Source: Paraclostridium hominis (GTDB lineage Bacteria; Bacillota; Clostridia; Peptostreptococcales; Peptostreptococcaceae). Taken from it: 64,000 bases of DNA. Position 1 is the stretch's first letter. Each line of letters opens with the position of its first letter. Location: the NCBI RefSeq assembly GCF_014306135.1, contig NZ_JACRWD010000001.1:1554965-1618964 (forward strand). Direction: 5' to 3'. The notes beneath the pieces were generated by a model that was not told where the DNA came from, searched no databases, and was given only the letters and a program-made list of their open reading frames with translations. Below, piece by piece: positions 7,935 to 17,048 of the stretch. Position numbers and translations under genes: made by a program.

Positions 7935-8435
7935 ATGGATAAATTAGACAAGTTATATGAATTATGTGAGGAAAATGGGATAGTTCTTGAAACTGCAACT
8001 TTAATGCCTTCTTTGTTAGGTCTTTATACAAAAATGGAAGGCTACCCACCTATTATAACTTTAAATAAAATAATTTTAGGTGATAAAAAGAAAACTCTAG
8101 AAGTTTTATCAGAAGAACTTGGTCATCATTTTACTACTGATGGAAATTTTGTTGGAGTTCTTACTCATTATACAGATAGAGTTAATCTTGATACTATGGA
8201 ATTAAAGGCTCTTAAATGGGCTTGTAATTTTTTAATTCCTGATAGTGAGCTTGTTGAAAAATTAAAATATGAAACAAATCTTTATGATTTAGCAGATAGT
8301 CTTGAAGTTCCTTATCCTATGCTTATGTCTAAGCTTAATTTTATAAAAAAAGATAAGGGTTATATAAAATTTTCAGATAAAATTTTGTATTTATATAGTA
8401 ATGATAATCTTTTATATCATGAATCTTTAATATAA
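7935..8435 (+). CDS. ImmA/IrrE-like metallopeptidase (anti-repressor)
   Basis: The start is ATG 7935, nine bases after AGGGGGA; an in-frame TTG at 7929 is too close to that site. The 166-residue product has the motif LSEELGHHF, an E-E-x-x-H-H version of the HEXXH zinc-peptidase helix common in phage ImmA proteins, followed by MELKALKWACNFLIP, where the third ligand helix is expected. It lies 30 bases after the CI-like gene. By analogy with ImmA of ICEBs1 it would cut the neighbouring repressor; that is inference. Confidence 0.8.
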   Translation: MDKLDKLYELCEENGIVLETATLMPSLLGLYTKMEGYPPIITLNKIILGDKKKTLEVLSEELGHHFTTDGNFVGVLTHYTDRVNLDTMELKALKWACNFLIPDSELVEKLKYETNLYDLADSLEVPYPMLMSKLNFIKKDKGYIKFSDKILYLYSNDNLLYHESLI

Positions 8436-8471
8436 ATTTTAATTTCACCTTAAAATAAGATTAATATTAAC

Positions 8472-8519
8472 CCTATATAGTAAACACGAAAAAGATGTGT
8501 TTCTATATAGGTTTTTTTA
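8472..8519 (+). terminator. Intrinsic terminator closing the prophage segment
   Basis: CCTATATAGTAAACAC pairs with GTGTTTCTATATAGG (one mismatch), followed by seven T. A similar hairpin occurs at 11609-11662. Confidence 0.8.
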
Positions 8520-8730
8520 TACTCTCCTCATATCCCTTGAAATTACAGTAACTTAAGCTATAGTAGTGAAACTTTTAACATTTTTTTAATTTTGTATAAA
8601 CTTTGAAATAAATAAAGTAAAATTTATATATATAAAAAATTTTTTAAGTAAGAATAATTCATTATATACGTTTTCCTATTTTTAATCTGAAATTTTTTTA
8701 TTATGTTAAGTTTATTGAAAATTTTTGAAT

Positions 8731-8759
8731 TTGTATATAAATTCCAATAGTGCTATATT
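8731..8759 (+). promoter_or_regulatory. Promoter of the methionine gamma-lyase gene
   Basis: TTGTAT (8731-8736), a 17-base spacer ending in TGC, then TATATT (8754-8759), an extended -10 element. The transcript would have a leader of about 70 bases. I saw no T-box or S-box in it. Confidence 0.6.
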
Positions 8760-8834
8760 AAAGGAGAAGACGCAAGTAATCGTTTTCACAAAGTAAGACA
8801 CTACTATTTAATCAAATCTAGGAGGAGAATTACT

Positions 8835-10028
8835 ATGGAAAACTTAAAAAACAAAAAATTTGCTACAAGAGCGATACATGGAGGACATCATAAAGACCCT
8901 GTATCTGGAGCATTAACTACACCAATATGCCAAACATCAACATTCGTATTTGATAGTGCGGAACAAGGTGGAAGAAGATTTGCACTTCAAGAAGGTGGGT
9001 ACATATATTCAAGATTAGGAAATCCAACTAATACTCAATTAGAAGAAAAAGTAGCTTTACTAGAAGGCGCAGAGGCTTGTATGTCTACTGCATCAGGAAT
9101 AGGAGCTATATCTTCAGCATTATGGACAGCCTTAAAAGCTGGAGACCATGTAGTTGCGTCTAAAACTTTATATGGATGCACATTTGCATTATTAAATCAT
9201 GGATTAACAAGATATGGAGTTGAAGTAACTTTTGTAGATGCTTCTAATTTAGAAGAAGTTAAAGCTGCTATGAAAGAAAACACTAGAGTTGTTTATTTAG
9301 AAACTCCAGCAAATCCAGACTTAAAATTAATAGATATAGAAGCTGTTGCTAAAATAGCTCATGAAAAGAAAGATTGTATAGTTATGGTAGATAATACTTT
9401 CTGTACACCTTACATACAAAGACCTCTAGAATGGGGAGCTGATGTTGTACTTCACTCAGCAACTAAGTACTTAAACGGACATGGAGACGTTATAGCAGGT
9501 TTTGTTGTTGGTAAACAAGACTTTATAAACCAAGTAAGATTATTTGGTGTTAAAGATATGACAGGTGCTGTACTTAGCCCATTTGATGCTTACTTAATAT
9601 TAAGAGGTATGAAAACTTTACAAATTAGAATGGATAGACATAGTAAAAATGCACTAGAAGTTGCTAAGTTCCTAGAAGGACATAAAAATGTAGTAAAAGT
9701 TAATTATCCTGGACTTGAAAGCTTCCCTCAACGTGAATTAGCTAAAAAACAAATGGATTTACCAGGTGGTATGATAGCATTTGAAGTTAAAGGTGGCTTA
9801 GAGGCAGGTAAAAAATTACTTAACTCTTTAGAATTATGTGCTCTTGCAGTTAGCTTAGGTGATTGCGAGACATTAATACAACACCCTGCTTCAATGACTC
9901 ACTCTCCTTATACAGCAGAAGAAAGAGCTGAAGCTGGAATTTCAGATGGATTAATAAGAATTTCTGTAGGTCTTGAAGACCCTGAAGATATAATAGATGA
10001 TTTAAAACAAGCCTTAGATTTACTTTAG
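8835..10028 (+). CDS. megL: L-methionine gamma-lyase
   Basis: A 397-residue PLP enzyme of the Cys/Met-metabolism family, which splits methionine to methanethiol, 2-oxobutyrate and ammonia. The PLP lysine is in SATKYLNGHGD (Lys211) and the diagnostic methionine-lyase cysteine is in SKTLYGCTF (Cys115; Cys116 in the Pseudomonas putida enzyme). Length and both landmarks match the characterised enzyme closely. CTAGGAGGAGAATTACT precedes the ATG. The NhaC-family transporter downstream may supply its substrate. Cystathionine gamma-lyase is the main alternative, but the cysteine argues against it. Confidence 0.88.
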   Translation: MENLKNKKFATRAIHGGHHKDPVSGALTTPICQTSTFVFDSAEQGGRRFALQEGGYIYSRLGNPTNTQLEEKVALLEGAEACMSTASGIGAISSALWTALKAGDHVVASKTLYGCTFALLNHGLTRYGVEVTFVDASNLEEVKAAMKENTRVVYLETPANPDLKLIDIEAVAKIAHEKKDCIVMVDNTFCTPYIQRPLEWGADVVLHSATKYLNGHGDVIAGFVVGKQDFINQVRLFGVKDMTGAVLSPFDAYLILRGMKTLQIRMDRHSKNALEVAKFLEGHKNVVKVNYPGLESFPQRELAKKQMDLPGGMIAFEVKGGLEAGKKLLNSLELCALAVSLGDCETLIQHPASMTHSPYTAEERAEAGISDGLIRISVGLEDPEDIIDDLKQALDLL

Positions 10029-10036
10029 GCTTTAAA

Positions 10037-10074
10037 ATTGAACCTAGTTTAATTAAGCTAGGTTCAATTTTTTT
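10037..10074 (+). terminator. Terminator between megL and the transporter gene
   Basis: TTGAACCTAG pairs with CTAGGTTCAA, followed by a T-run. It may only partly stop transcription, since the transporter gene follows within 45 bases. Confidence 0.8.
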
Positions 10075-10116
10075 AAAGTCTTAATTGTCACAATTTTAAT
10101 ACAAAGGAGAATTCTT

Positions 10117-11577
10117 ATGAGAAAAGAAGAAAAAGTCAAACCGAGTTTTAAAGCTTTAATTCCATTTTTAATTTTTATAGCAGTTTATTTAGGAAGTGGT
10201 ATAATTCTTCAAGCTCAAGGCGTAGAAATGGCCTTTTATCAATTCCCAGCTCCCGTAGCTGTCAGTTGTGGTGTTCTAGCCGCTTTTTTCTTAATTAAAG
10301 GTTCTATTGATGAAAAATTTGATATTTTTGTTAAAGGTTGTGGTAACTCAAACATTATAATAATGTGTGTAATATATTTATTAGCTGGTGCCTTTGCCAG
10401 TGTTTGCCAACAAATGGGTGGTGTTGATTCAACAGTAAACTTAGGTTTAACATACATACCTTCACAATTTATCGTAATTGGTATATTTTTAATTTCTAGT
10501 TTCATATCTACTGCTACAGGTACTTCAGTAGGATGTATTGCAGCAATTGGTCCAATTGCAGTTGCAGTAGCTGAAAAAACTGGTGCTTCTCTTCCTCTTG
10601 TAATGGCTTGTGTTTTAGGTGGAGCAATGCTTGGAGATAACCTTTCTATAATTTCAGATACTACAATAGCTTCTACAAGAACACAAGGTTGTGATATGAA
10701 AGATAAGTTTAGAATAAACTTTTATTTAAGTTTGGTTCCAGCCATTATTACAATTGTTTTACTATTTGTATTTGGTAAACCAGAAGTTCCTGCTACAATG
10801 CAAGCTTATGATTTTAACTTAGTTAAAGTTTTACCTTATTTATTTGTATTGGTATTAGCAGTTGCTGGAATGAATGTATTTTTAGTTTTAACTGGGGGAA
10901 TATTTTTAGCTGGAGCAATAGGAATGTATTATGGAGATTTAACAATATTAACTTTTGTAAAAAGTATTTATACAGGTTTTACAAATATGACAGATATCTT
11001 CTTATTATCTCTTTTAACAGGTGGTCTTGCCGAAATGGTAACTCATGCTGGTGGTATAGAGGCACTTCTTGTAGCTGTTCAAAAGTTTATTAAAGATAAA
11101 AAATCAGCAGAAATCGGTATAGGTGTTTTAGTTGCCTTAACAGACATAGCTGTTGCAAATAATACAGTTGCCATTATAATAAATGGTCCTGTTGCTAAAA
11201 AACTTTGTTATAGATACAAAGTTGACCCTAGACGAAGCGCTGCTATTTTAAGTACTGTTTCTTCTATTTTACAAGGATTTTTACCTTATGGTGCTCAAAT
11301 GTTAATTTTAACTAGTTTCACAAATGGAAAAGTATCTCCTATGCAAGTTATGCCTTTAGTTTGGTTCTGTCAGTTACTATTAATTTCAACACTACTTTCA
11401 ACATTCATACCATTTGCAAACAAATTAATCGTAAGAGATCCTTGGGATTTTGATAAAGAAATGCCTGTAAGTAAGATTAAAGATTTTCCTAGTGAAACAT
11501 CTGAAAATGAAGTCGAGGATTTTTCTAGTGAAATACCTGAAAGTGAAATTGATGAATTTCCTGGTGAAAGTATTTAA
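10117..11577 (+). CDS. NhaC-family transporter, possibly a methionine importer
   Basis: 486 residues with about 11-12 hydrophobic segments and the family motifs STATGTSVGCIAAIGPIAVA and LGGAMLGDNLSIISDTTIAS, typical of the NhaC Na+/H+ antiporter family. Family members beside methionine or amino-acid catabolic genes often move amino acids, and its position after methionine gamma-lyase suggests methionine uptake (inference). The last 35 residues are an unusual acidic tail with three imperfect repeats (DFPSETSENE, DFSSEIPESE, EFPGES). AAAGGAGAA precedes the ATG. Confidence 0.75.
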   Translation: MRKEEKVKPSFKALIPFLIFIAVYLGSGIILQAQGVEMAFYQFPAPVAVSCGVLAAFFLIKGSIDEKFDIFVKGCGNSNIIIMCVIYLLAGAFASVCQQMGGVDSTVNLGLTYIPSQFIVIGIFLISSFISTATGTSVGCIAAIGPIAVAVAEKTGASLPLVMACVLGGAMLGDNLSIISDTTIASTRTQGCDMKDKFRINFYLSLVPAIITIVLLFVFGKPEVPATMQAYDFNLVKVLPYLFVLVLAVAGMNVFLVLTGGIFLAGAIGMYYGDLTILTFVKSIYTGFTNMTDIFLLSLLTGGLAEMVTHAGGIEALLVAVQKFIKDKKSAEIGIGVLVALTDIAVANNTVAIIINGPVAKKLCYRYKVDPRRSAAILSTVSSILQGFLPYGAQMLILTSFTNGKVSPMQVMPLVWFCQLLLISTLLSTFIPFANKLIVRDPWDFDKEMPVSKIKDFPSETSENEVEDFSSEIPESEIDEFPGESI

Positions 11578-11608
11578 AATTAATAAATATTATATATAAA
11601 TATAATAA

Positions 11609-11662
11609 AAAAATCCTATATATTAAACATGAAAAATTATGTTTATATATAGGATTTTTTTA
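11609..11662. terminator. Bidirectional terminator between convergent genes
   Basis: AAATCCTATATATTAAACAT pairs with ATGTTTATATATAGGATTT; A- and T-runs flank the stem on both sides. Confidence 0.8.
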
Positions 11663-11664
11663 TA

Positions 11665-13830
11665 TTAATTAAGTATTTCTTTTAACTTATCTATACGAAG
11701 TGGTTTATAATACACATAGCCTTGAACAATATTACATTTTAGATTTTTTAAAATATTAATTTGGTTCATATTTTCAATTCCTTCACATACAACTTCAAAG
11801 TTATATTCTTTTGCAAGATTAATTATTAACTCTAAAAGTTTTCTAGATTTTTCACTTGTTTCTATATCTAGTGATAAATATCTATCAATTTTTACCGTAT
11901 CTACTTCTAGATTTTTTAAATTTTCTAAAGTTGAATGACCTTTACCAAAATCATCAATTGCTATTTTCATACCTAATTTTCTTATATCTTCAACTTGTTT
12001 ATTTATCATTTTAGAATCATTAACATCTGCAGTTTCTGTAATTTCAAATTCTAAAAGTTCAGGTTCAATATCGTATTTTTCAATCATATTTGATATATAT
12101 TTAATTAAATTTACTTGATATAATTCTCTTCTTGAAAGATTTATAGCAACTGGCACAATTTTTTCATTATTGTCCTTGCATTGTCTTAACTCTTTGCAAA
12201 CTTCTTTTATAACCCATCTTCCTATTAAATTGATGTCTCCATTTTCCTCTGCTATAGGTATAAATATTTCTGGTGAAATATATCCTAAAGTATTATGATT
12301 CCATCTTATTAAAGCTTCCACAGCTTCTATTTCTTCTGTATGAATATTAACCTTAGGTTGATATAAAATTTCTATTTCTTTATTTTTAAATGCATTTTTT
12401 AAATCTTTTTTTACAATTAGTTCTTGATGGATTTTTAATTCTAATTCATCATTATATACATAATATAGACATTCTCTATGTTTTTTGGCTTCCATTCTTG
12501 CAGCATTTGAATTATCTATAATTTTACCTATTTCCATTTCTTTGTCTATTATTTTAAATACTCCAACATTTAGTTCTAAATCTATTTTATTTTTCTTATC
12601 AAAATAAAGTGAAATCTTATCTTTCAAATACTTTATTTTACTATCTAAATCATTTACATCTTTTACTTTAAATAATATTGAAAATATATCTTCACCTATT
12701 CTTCCACTAATATTTTCAAATTCTATAGTTCTTATATTTTCAGCAATTCCTACTAAAATTTTATCTCCTATTTTATAGTCAAATAGTTCATTTATACTTT
12801 TGAAATTTTTTATATCAAAAACTATATTCACATACTTATCTTCACTTTTACTATTTTTTAAAATTTTACAACAGTCTGTTTTAAAATTTTCTAAATTTCT
12901 AAGATTTGTTAATCCATCTTTGCCTTTCAGTTCTTTTAACTGTCTGGCTTTTTTAAAATCTCTTAATGTTGATGAAATTATATATGAAATTAGTATTACT
13001 ACAATAGATATTCTAGCTAAACTAATTGTATTATATGCACCTTTAAATGCTTGTTTTACAGATGCTACTGTAACAACATACCAATCACTTTCTTTTATTT
13101 TATTAAATGATATTACATATTTTACATTTCCTTTTTTAAATACTTGAAAGTTTTGTTCATTATATTTAGATATGCCCTTTTTTATATAACTTGCATAAAG
13201 TGTTTCTTCTCCTTTTGAAGTTATTAAAAGTCTACCATTTTTACTGACTATATCTACAGTTATATTATCTGGAAAGACATTTTCAACTAAACTTTTTTGT
13301 AAAATTTCTTCACTTTGAACTCCAACTATAACACCTTTAACTTCATTATTTATTATTATTGGTTTTGAATATACTATAGATGGTTCATTGTTAAACCTAT
13401 CTTCTACTAAATCACTTACTGTACTTTTTCCTAAAAGAGCATCCTTAAAGTATTTTCTATCTCCTACATATACTTTTTGATCAGTACCAAAATCAATATA
13501 TCCATTTTTGTTTACTATACCTATGTATTTAAATAACTTACCATCACTTATAAAATTTATCTTTCTTAATAATTCATTTTCATCATATTTGGCTTTATGT
13601 TCATAAATTTCATTTTTTATATATCTATCTATGTAACATAACTTATCCATATTATTATTTATATCTAGTGATATTTTTTTTGAAATTTGAGTATTTACTT
13701 CAATTGTAGTATCCTTTAGTTCTTTTGAAAGATTTGATTCTATTAATTGAATGAAAAAAATACTTATCAAAGATATATAAACTATGCCTTTTAATCTATT
13801 TAAAATTATATTTTTTTGAATCTTTCTCAT
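11665..13830 (-). CDS. Cache-GGDEF-EAL protein, c-di-GMP phosphodiesterase
   Basis: About 721 residues from ATG 13830 (the GTG at 13842 lies inside the AGGAGGTGAG site). A transmembrane helix, an extracellular Cache-type sensor (roughly residues 40-265), a second helix, then a GGDEF domain whose signature reads GRIGEDIF, so it is probably not a cyclase. The C-terminal EAL domain looks active: EALIRW, FEITET, IAIDDFGKGHSTL, VDTVKIDR and VCEGIEN are present. The protein should hydrolyse c-di-GMP in response to an external ligand; the defective GGDEF domain may act as a GTP sensor. It is transcribed alone. Confidence 0.87.
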   Translation of the reverse strand: MRKIQKNIILNRLKGIVYISLISIFFIQLIESNLSKELKDTTIEVNTQISKKISLDINNNMDKLCYIDRYIKNEIYEHKAKYDENELLRKINFISDGKLFKYIGIVNKNGYIDFGTDQKVYVGDRKYFKDALLGKSTVSDLVEDRFNNEPSIVYSKPIIINNEVKGVIVGVQSEEILQKSLVENVFPDNITVDIVSKNGRLLITSKGEETLYASYIKKGISKYNEQNFQVFKKGNVKYVISFNKIKESDWYVVTVASVKQAFKGAYNTISLARISIVVILISYIISSTLRDFKKARQLKELKGKDGLTNLRNLENFKTDCCKILKNSKSEDKYVNIVFDIKNFKSINELFDYKIGDKILVGIAENIRTIEFENISGRIGEDIFSILFKVKDVNDLDSKIKYLKDKISLYFDKKNKIDLELNVGVFKIIDKEMEIGKIIDNSNAARMEAKKHRECLYYVYNDELELKIHQELIVKKDLKNAFKNKEIEILYQPKVNIHTEEIEAVEALIRWNHNTLGYISPEIFIPIAEENGDINLIGRWVIKEVCKELRQCKDNNEKIVPVAINLSRRELYQVNLIKYISNMIEKYDIEPELLEFEITETADVNDSKMINKQVEDIRKLGMKIAIDDFGKGHSTLENLKNLEVDTVKIDRYLSLDIETSEKSRKLLELIINLAKEYNFEVVCEGIENMNQINILKNLKCNIVQGYVYYKPLRIDKLKEILN

Positions 13831-14255
13831 TTTACAACTCACCTCCTCTTTCTAAAAATTTATTTATTATTTATCTAAAATATTTAAGCACTAAAAATAC
13901 ACTTTCTTTAATAATATATTCCCTTAGTTTGACATTATAATCCAAATCCTTTTACTATTATATTCGTTTTTTGTAGAAAATTGTTGATAGTTTTAATTAA
14001 ATTTAAAATTTTTTAAGGTTATTAATTTACTTAACATAGATTTTACAAATAAAAAAATATATATTATAGAATTATTATTAATTTTATATTAATCTTAAAT
14101 TAAAGGACAAAAATTTAAGTTTAAGCATAATAATATATAAATACTGCTGTAATTTTTAATATGTGAATTATTCTAAAATCCTGCCTGTAATGATTCTAAA
14201 AATTCAAATTAAAATTAAAAATTTAACAAACTAAAATTAAAAAGGGGGTAAATGT
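13831..14255. other. Divergent intergenic region
   Basis: About 425 AT-rich bases carrying the divergent promoters of the EAL gene and the antiporter gene. I found no riboswitch, small gene or clear operator; the only defined sites are the ribosome binding sequences at the two ends (AGGAGG near 13845 and GGGGG at 14244-14248). Confidence 0.4.
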
Positions 14256-15704
14256 TTGATAAGTTTAATGATAATGTGTGCGTTAGTTTTACTAATATGC
14301 ATAACTTCAAGCAAAATTTTATATAAATTTGGGGTTCCTATTCTTTTGATTTTTATAATCTTAGGAATGCTATTTGGCTCTGACGGTATTGTTGGAATAT
14401 ATTTTGACAACTACGAATTAACAAGACAATTATGCTCCATTGGATTAGTATTTATAATGTTTTATGGAGGATTTGGTACTAGCTGGGAAATGGCAAAACC
14501 AGTTGCCATACCTTCTATACTTTTATCAACTCTTGGAGTTGTTATAACTGCTGGTTTAACAGGTATATTTTGCTTTAAAGTATTTGATACCTCTTTATTA
14601 GAGGGGTTACTGATAGGATCAATAGTTGCATCTACAGATGCTGCATCAGTATTTGCAATATTACGTTCTCAAAAGCTAAATTTAAAAGGATCCATTGCTT
14701 CAATATTAGAAGTTGAAAGTGGAAGTAATGACCCTTTAGCATATATGCTAACTGTAATCATACTAGGGCTAATTGGAAATAAAGGATATGGAACTATAAT
14801 ACCTATGTTATTAAATCAAGTTATAGTAGCAGTTATAGTAGCAGTTTTATTATCTAAACTTACAATTTATTTATTAAGACATATCCATTTTGAAATAGAT
14901 GGATTTTACCCAATATTTATTATGGGAATTGCAGTTTTATCTTATGCTTTAAGTGAACATGTTGGGGGAAATGGATATTTAGCTGTATATATTAGTGGTC
15001 TTATGGTAGGTAATAGCAAAATACCACATAAAAAAAGTATATTTCAATTCTTTGATGGAATATCATGGATTATGCAAATAATGCTATTTTTCATACTAGG
15101 ATTGTTAGCATTCCCATCTAAATTGCCTTCAGTTATTATAAAAGGTGTTTCTATATCTGTGTTTATGATATTTGTAGCAAGACCAATTGCAACTTTTAGT
15201 ATATTAAGTTGGTTTAAAATTCCTTTAAAACAACAAATATTTGTATCTTGGGTAGGACTTAGGGGAGCTGCTTCAATAGTTTTTGCAATCTATGCAGTAA
15301 CTTATGGAGTTGTAATAGAAAGTGATATTTTCCATGTAGTATTCTTTGTTGCACTTTTTTCTGTTGCATTACAAGGTACACTTTTACCTTTTGTCGCCAA
15401 GAAACTTGATTTAATTGATGATGAATCTCCAGTATTAAAAACATTTAATGATTATAGAGAAGAAATAGGTACAAAATTAATGGAAATAACTATTGATCAT
15501 AGTAGTGCTATTGCAAACAAAGCTATAATGGATTCTAATATACCTGAGGATATTCTTATTGTAATGATAAAACGAAAAGGAGAAGTACTAATTCCAAATG
15601 GATCGACTAGTATCCTGCCTCAAGATACATTAGTTATAGCAGGAAATAATTTTGATGGATTGAGTAATTTATTAAGTAATAGTAGTTCAAGTTTGAGTAT
15701 GTAA
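14256..15704 (+). CDS. Cation/proton antiporter (CPA1) with RCK_C/TrkA-C domain
   Basis: 482 residues. The first 390 or so form a 12-helix Na+(K+)/H+ exchanger with the core motif GSIVASTDAASVFAILR and ESGSNDPLAYML, the latter holding the conserved N-D ion-binding pair. The last 80 residues are a TrkA-C/RCK_C domain (AIMDSNIPEDILIVMIKRKG...LPQDTLVIAG), which in such proteins senses a nucleotide such as c-di-AMP. This NhaP2/CvrA-like layout suggests potassium export. The start is TTG 14256, seven bases after GGGGG. Confidence 0.85.
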   Translation: MISLMIMCALVLLICITSSKILYKFGVPILLIFIILGMLFGSDGIVGIYFDNYELTRQLCSIGLVFIMFYGGFGTSWEMAKPVAIPSILLSTLGVVITAGLTGIFCFKVFDTSLLEGLLIGSIVASTDAASVFAILRSQKLNLKGSIASILEVESGSNDPLAYMLTVIILGLIGNKGYGTIIPMLLNQVIVAVIVAVLLSKLTIYLLRHIHFEIDGFYPIFIMGIAVLSYALSEHVGGNGYLAVYISGLMVGNSKIPHKKSIFQFFDGISWIMQIMLFFILGLLAFPSKLPSVIIKGVSISVFMIFVARPIATFSILSWFKIPLKQQIFVSWVGLRGAASIVFAIYAVTYGVVIESDIFHVVFFVALFSVALQGTLLPFVAKKLDLIDDESPVLKTFNDYREEIGTKLMEITIDHSSAIANKAIMDSNIPEDILIVMIKRKGEVLIPNGSTSILPQDTLVIAGNNFDGLSNLLSNSSSSLSM

Positions 15705-15877
15705 ATAAATTTATTTTTAAAAATTATAGTATTAATTATAATTTCAAAAAAATTTTAATTTATAGGTATTAAATAATAAAATCTGTATATAATATCATAT
15801 GTAAATCCAATTACTTTTTCATATTTTTCTACTTAATTTTTCTATTATACTTCTACTAAAATATTACTTATATATTA

Positions 15878-15908
15878 AAAAAGGCAGGCATCGGAACCTG
15901 TCTTTTTT
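15878..15908. terminator. Terminator hairpin
   Basis: AGGCAGG and CCTGTCT pair with one G-U; six T follow on the plus strand and six A precede, so it can work in both directions (antiporter gene and the remnant at 15936). Confidence 0.7.
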
Positions 15909-15935
15909 AGTTTAAATACTCATCAAATAATACAT

Positions 15936-16070
15936 TTATGCTCTCTTTTTTCCTTTTTCTCTAGATTTACTTTCCCATTTAATCCATTCAAAAGAATCTA
16001 ATTCTACAAATAATAATACAAACGCAGGACCATAATATGTATTTATACCTGTTTTTGCATATACTCTTAA
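15936..16070 (-). pseudogene. C-terminal remnant of an unidentified gene
   Basis: The minus strand is open for about 44 codons ending in TAA at 15936-15938. It encodes a protein-like sequence (YAKTGINTYYGPAFVLLFVE, then FEWIKWESKSREKGKKRA) and is followed by a hairpin terminator. There is no start codon or ribosome binding site, and stops interrupt the frame upstream. I read it as the tail of a deleted gene; I do not recognise the family. Confidence 0.35.
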
Positions 16071-16156
16071 AAAACTTATTTAAAAGCATTATCTTTATTT
16101 AATCTAGTCTATCAATTAAAAATTTTAGGTATTGGTACATATCCAATCCAAAGGGA

Positions 16157-16210
16157 AAGTTAACTTGACGTAACTTAGGAAAAATATTACAATTTATGTA
16201 AAGTTAACTT
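16157..16210 (+). promoter_or_regulatory. Promoter flanked by two identical operators
   Basis: The palindrome AAGTTAACTT occurs at 16157-16166 and again at 16201-16210. Between and overlapping them is a near-consensus promoter: TTGACG (16165-16170), 17 bases, TACAAT (16188-16193). The first palindrome overlaps the -35 and the second covers the transcription start region. This is a likely autoregulatory site for the XRE protein encoded at 16243. Confidence 0.65.
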
Positions 16211-16242
16211 TCCATTTTTAAATAGAAAGGATTTGTTAGTGA

Positions 16243-16440
16243 ATGAAAAATAGACTTGAGGAAATTAGAAAGCAAAAAAAAGTAACTCAAGAAGAATTGG
16301 CAAACGCTTTAGAGGTAACTAGACAAACAATAGGTTCATTAGAGAATGGAAGATATAATCCATCTATTATTTTAGCTTTTAAAATTGCACGCTACTTTAA
16401 TATGTCAATTGAAGAAATATTTATTTATGAGGAGGATTAA
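16243..16440 (+). CDS. Small XRE regulator paired with a membrane protein
   Basis: 65 residues, nearly all helix-turn-helix: LEEIRKQKKVTQEELANALE, then VTRQTIGSLENGRYNPS and the ending MSIEEIFIYEED. This YgzD/Cro-like class is usually co-transcribed with a short membrane protein, as here (ATG of the partner two bases after the stop). The GAGGAGG site of the partner lies within the last codons. Two AAGTTAACTT palindromes around the promoter are its probable binding sites. Confidence 0.85.
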   Translation: MKNRLEEIRKQKKVTQEELANALEVTRQTIGSLENGRYNPSIILAFKIARYFNMSIEEIFIYEED

Positions 16441-16441
16441 T

Positions 16442-16870
16442 ATGAAAAAAAGTACTCTGTATATAGGACTATGCTATTTAGCTGTAGGGATATGTGCTAT
16501 ATTATTTGGATTATTCGGACCAAGTATAGAAAATGATGAAATTATTGGAGCAATAGCAGGAGGAGGTATAGTTCCAGGACTTTTTATGATTTATAAGTAT
16601 TTCTATTGGAGTAAACCAGAAAACAAACCAAAATATGAGGAAAAACTAAAAAAAGAACAAATAAATTTGAAAGATGAAAGAAAAATAATGTTAAGAGAAA
16701 AATCTGCTAGAATAACATATATAATATTATTTTTTTTATTAGCAATTTTAATTCCGATATTTACTATTATGAATGTAAATAAAATTGTAATAATTACATT
16801 AAGTATTATATGGGCATTTATATATATATGTGGAATTGTAGTATTTAGAATATTAGATAAGAGATTATAA
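16442..16870 (+). CDS. Membrane protein, partner of the XRE regulator
   Basis: 142 residues from ATG 16442, preceded by GAGGAGG. Four hydrophobic segments: two at the N-terminus (YIGLCYLAVGICAILFGLFG, then AGGGIVPGLFMIYKYFYW) and two at the C-terminus (YIILFFLLAILIPIFTI, IIWAFIYICGIVVFRIL), with a charged linker between. It follows an XRE regulator by one base, so they form an operon. Proteins of this arrangement are frequent in Clostridia; function unknown. Confidence 0.7.
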   Translation: MKKSTLYIGLCYLAVGICAILFGLFGPSIENDEIIGAIAGGGIVPGLFMIYKYFYWSKPENKPKYEEKLKKEQINLKDERKIMLREKSARITYIILFFLLAILIPIFTIMNVNKIVIITLSIIWAFIYICGIVVFRILDKRL

Positions 16871-16876
16871 ATACTC

Positions 16877-17048
16877 CCTAAAAACTTATTTAGCTATTAA
16901 TAATAAAAATGCCCTTAGAATCCATTTATTTGGATTTTAAGGGCATTAACTTTATTACAAATACATGAGTGTTTAAGTTTTTAATAGAAATTTATATTGA
17001 TTATTTTCATTACCATTTAAAATAAAAGCTCCTTCTATTTTATCATTT
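16877..17048. repeat. Duplicated segment: terminator plus lipoprotein gene tail
   Basis: About 170 bases closely match 18329-18508: the spacer CTAAAAACTTATTTA, the terminator hairpin and the last 20 or so codons (minus strand, ending YKFLLKT) of the lipoprotein gene at 18432. The similarity ends abruptly at 17048. It is a truncated duplicate, so no gene should be called here. Confidence 0.75.
16909..16946. terminator. Terminator, duplicate of that at 18361
   Basis: ATGCCCTTAGAATCCA pairs with TGGATTTTAAGGGCAT (one G-U); flanking A and T tracts. Confidence 0.7.
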
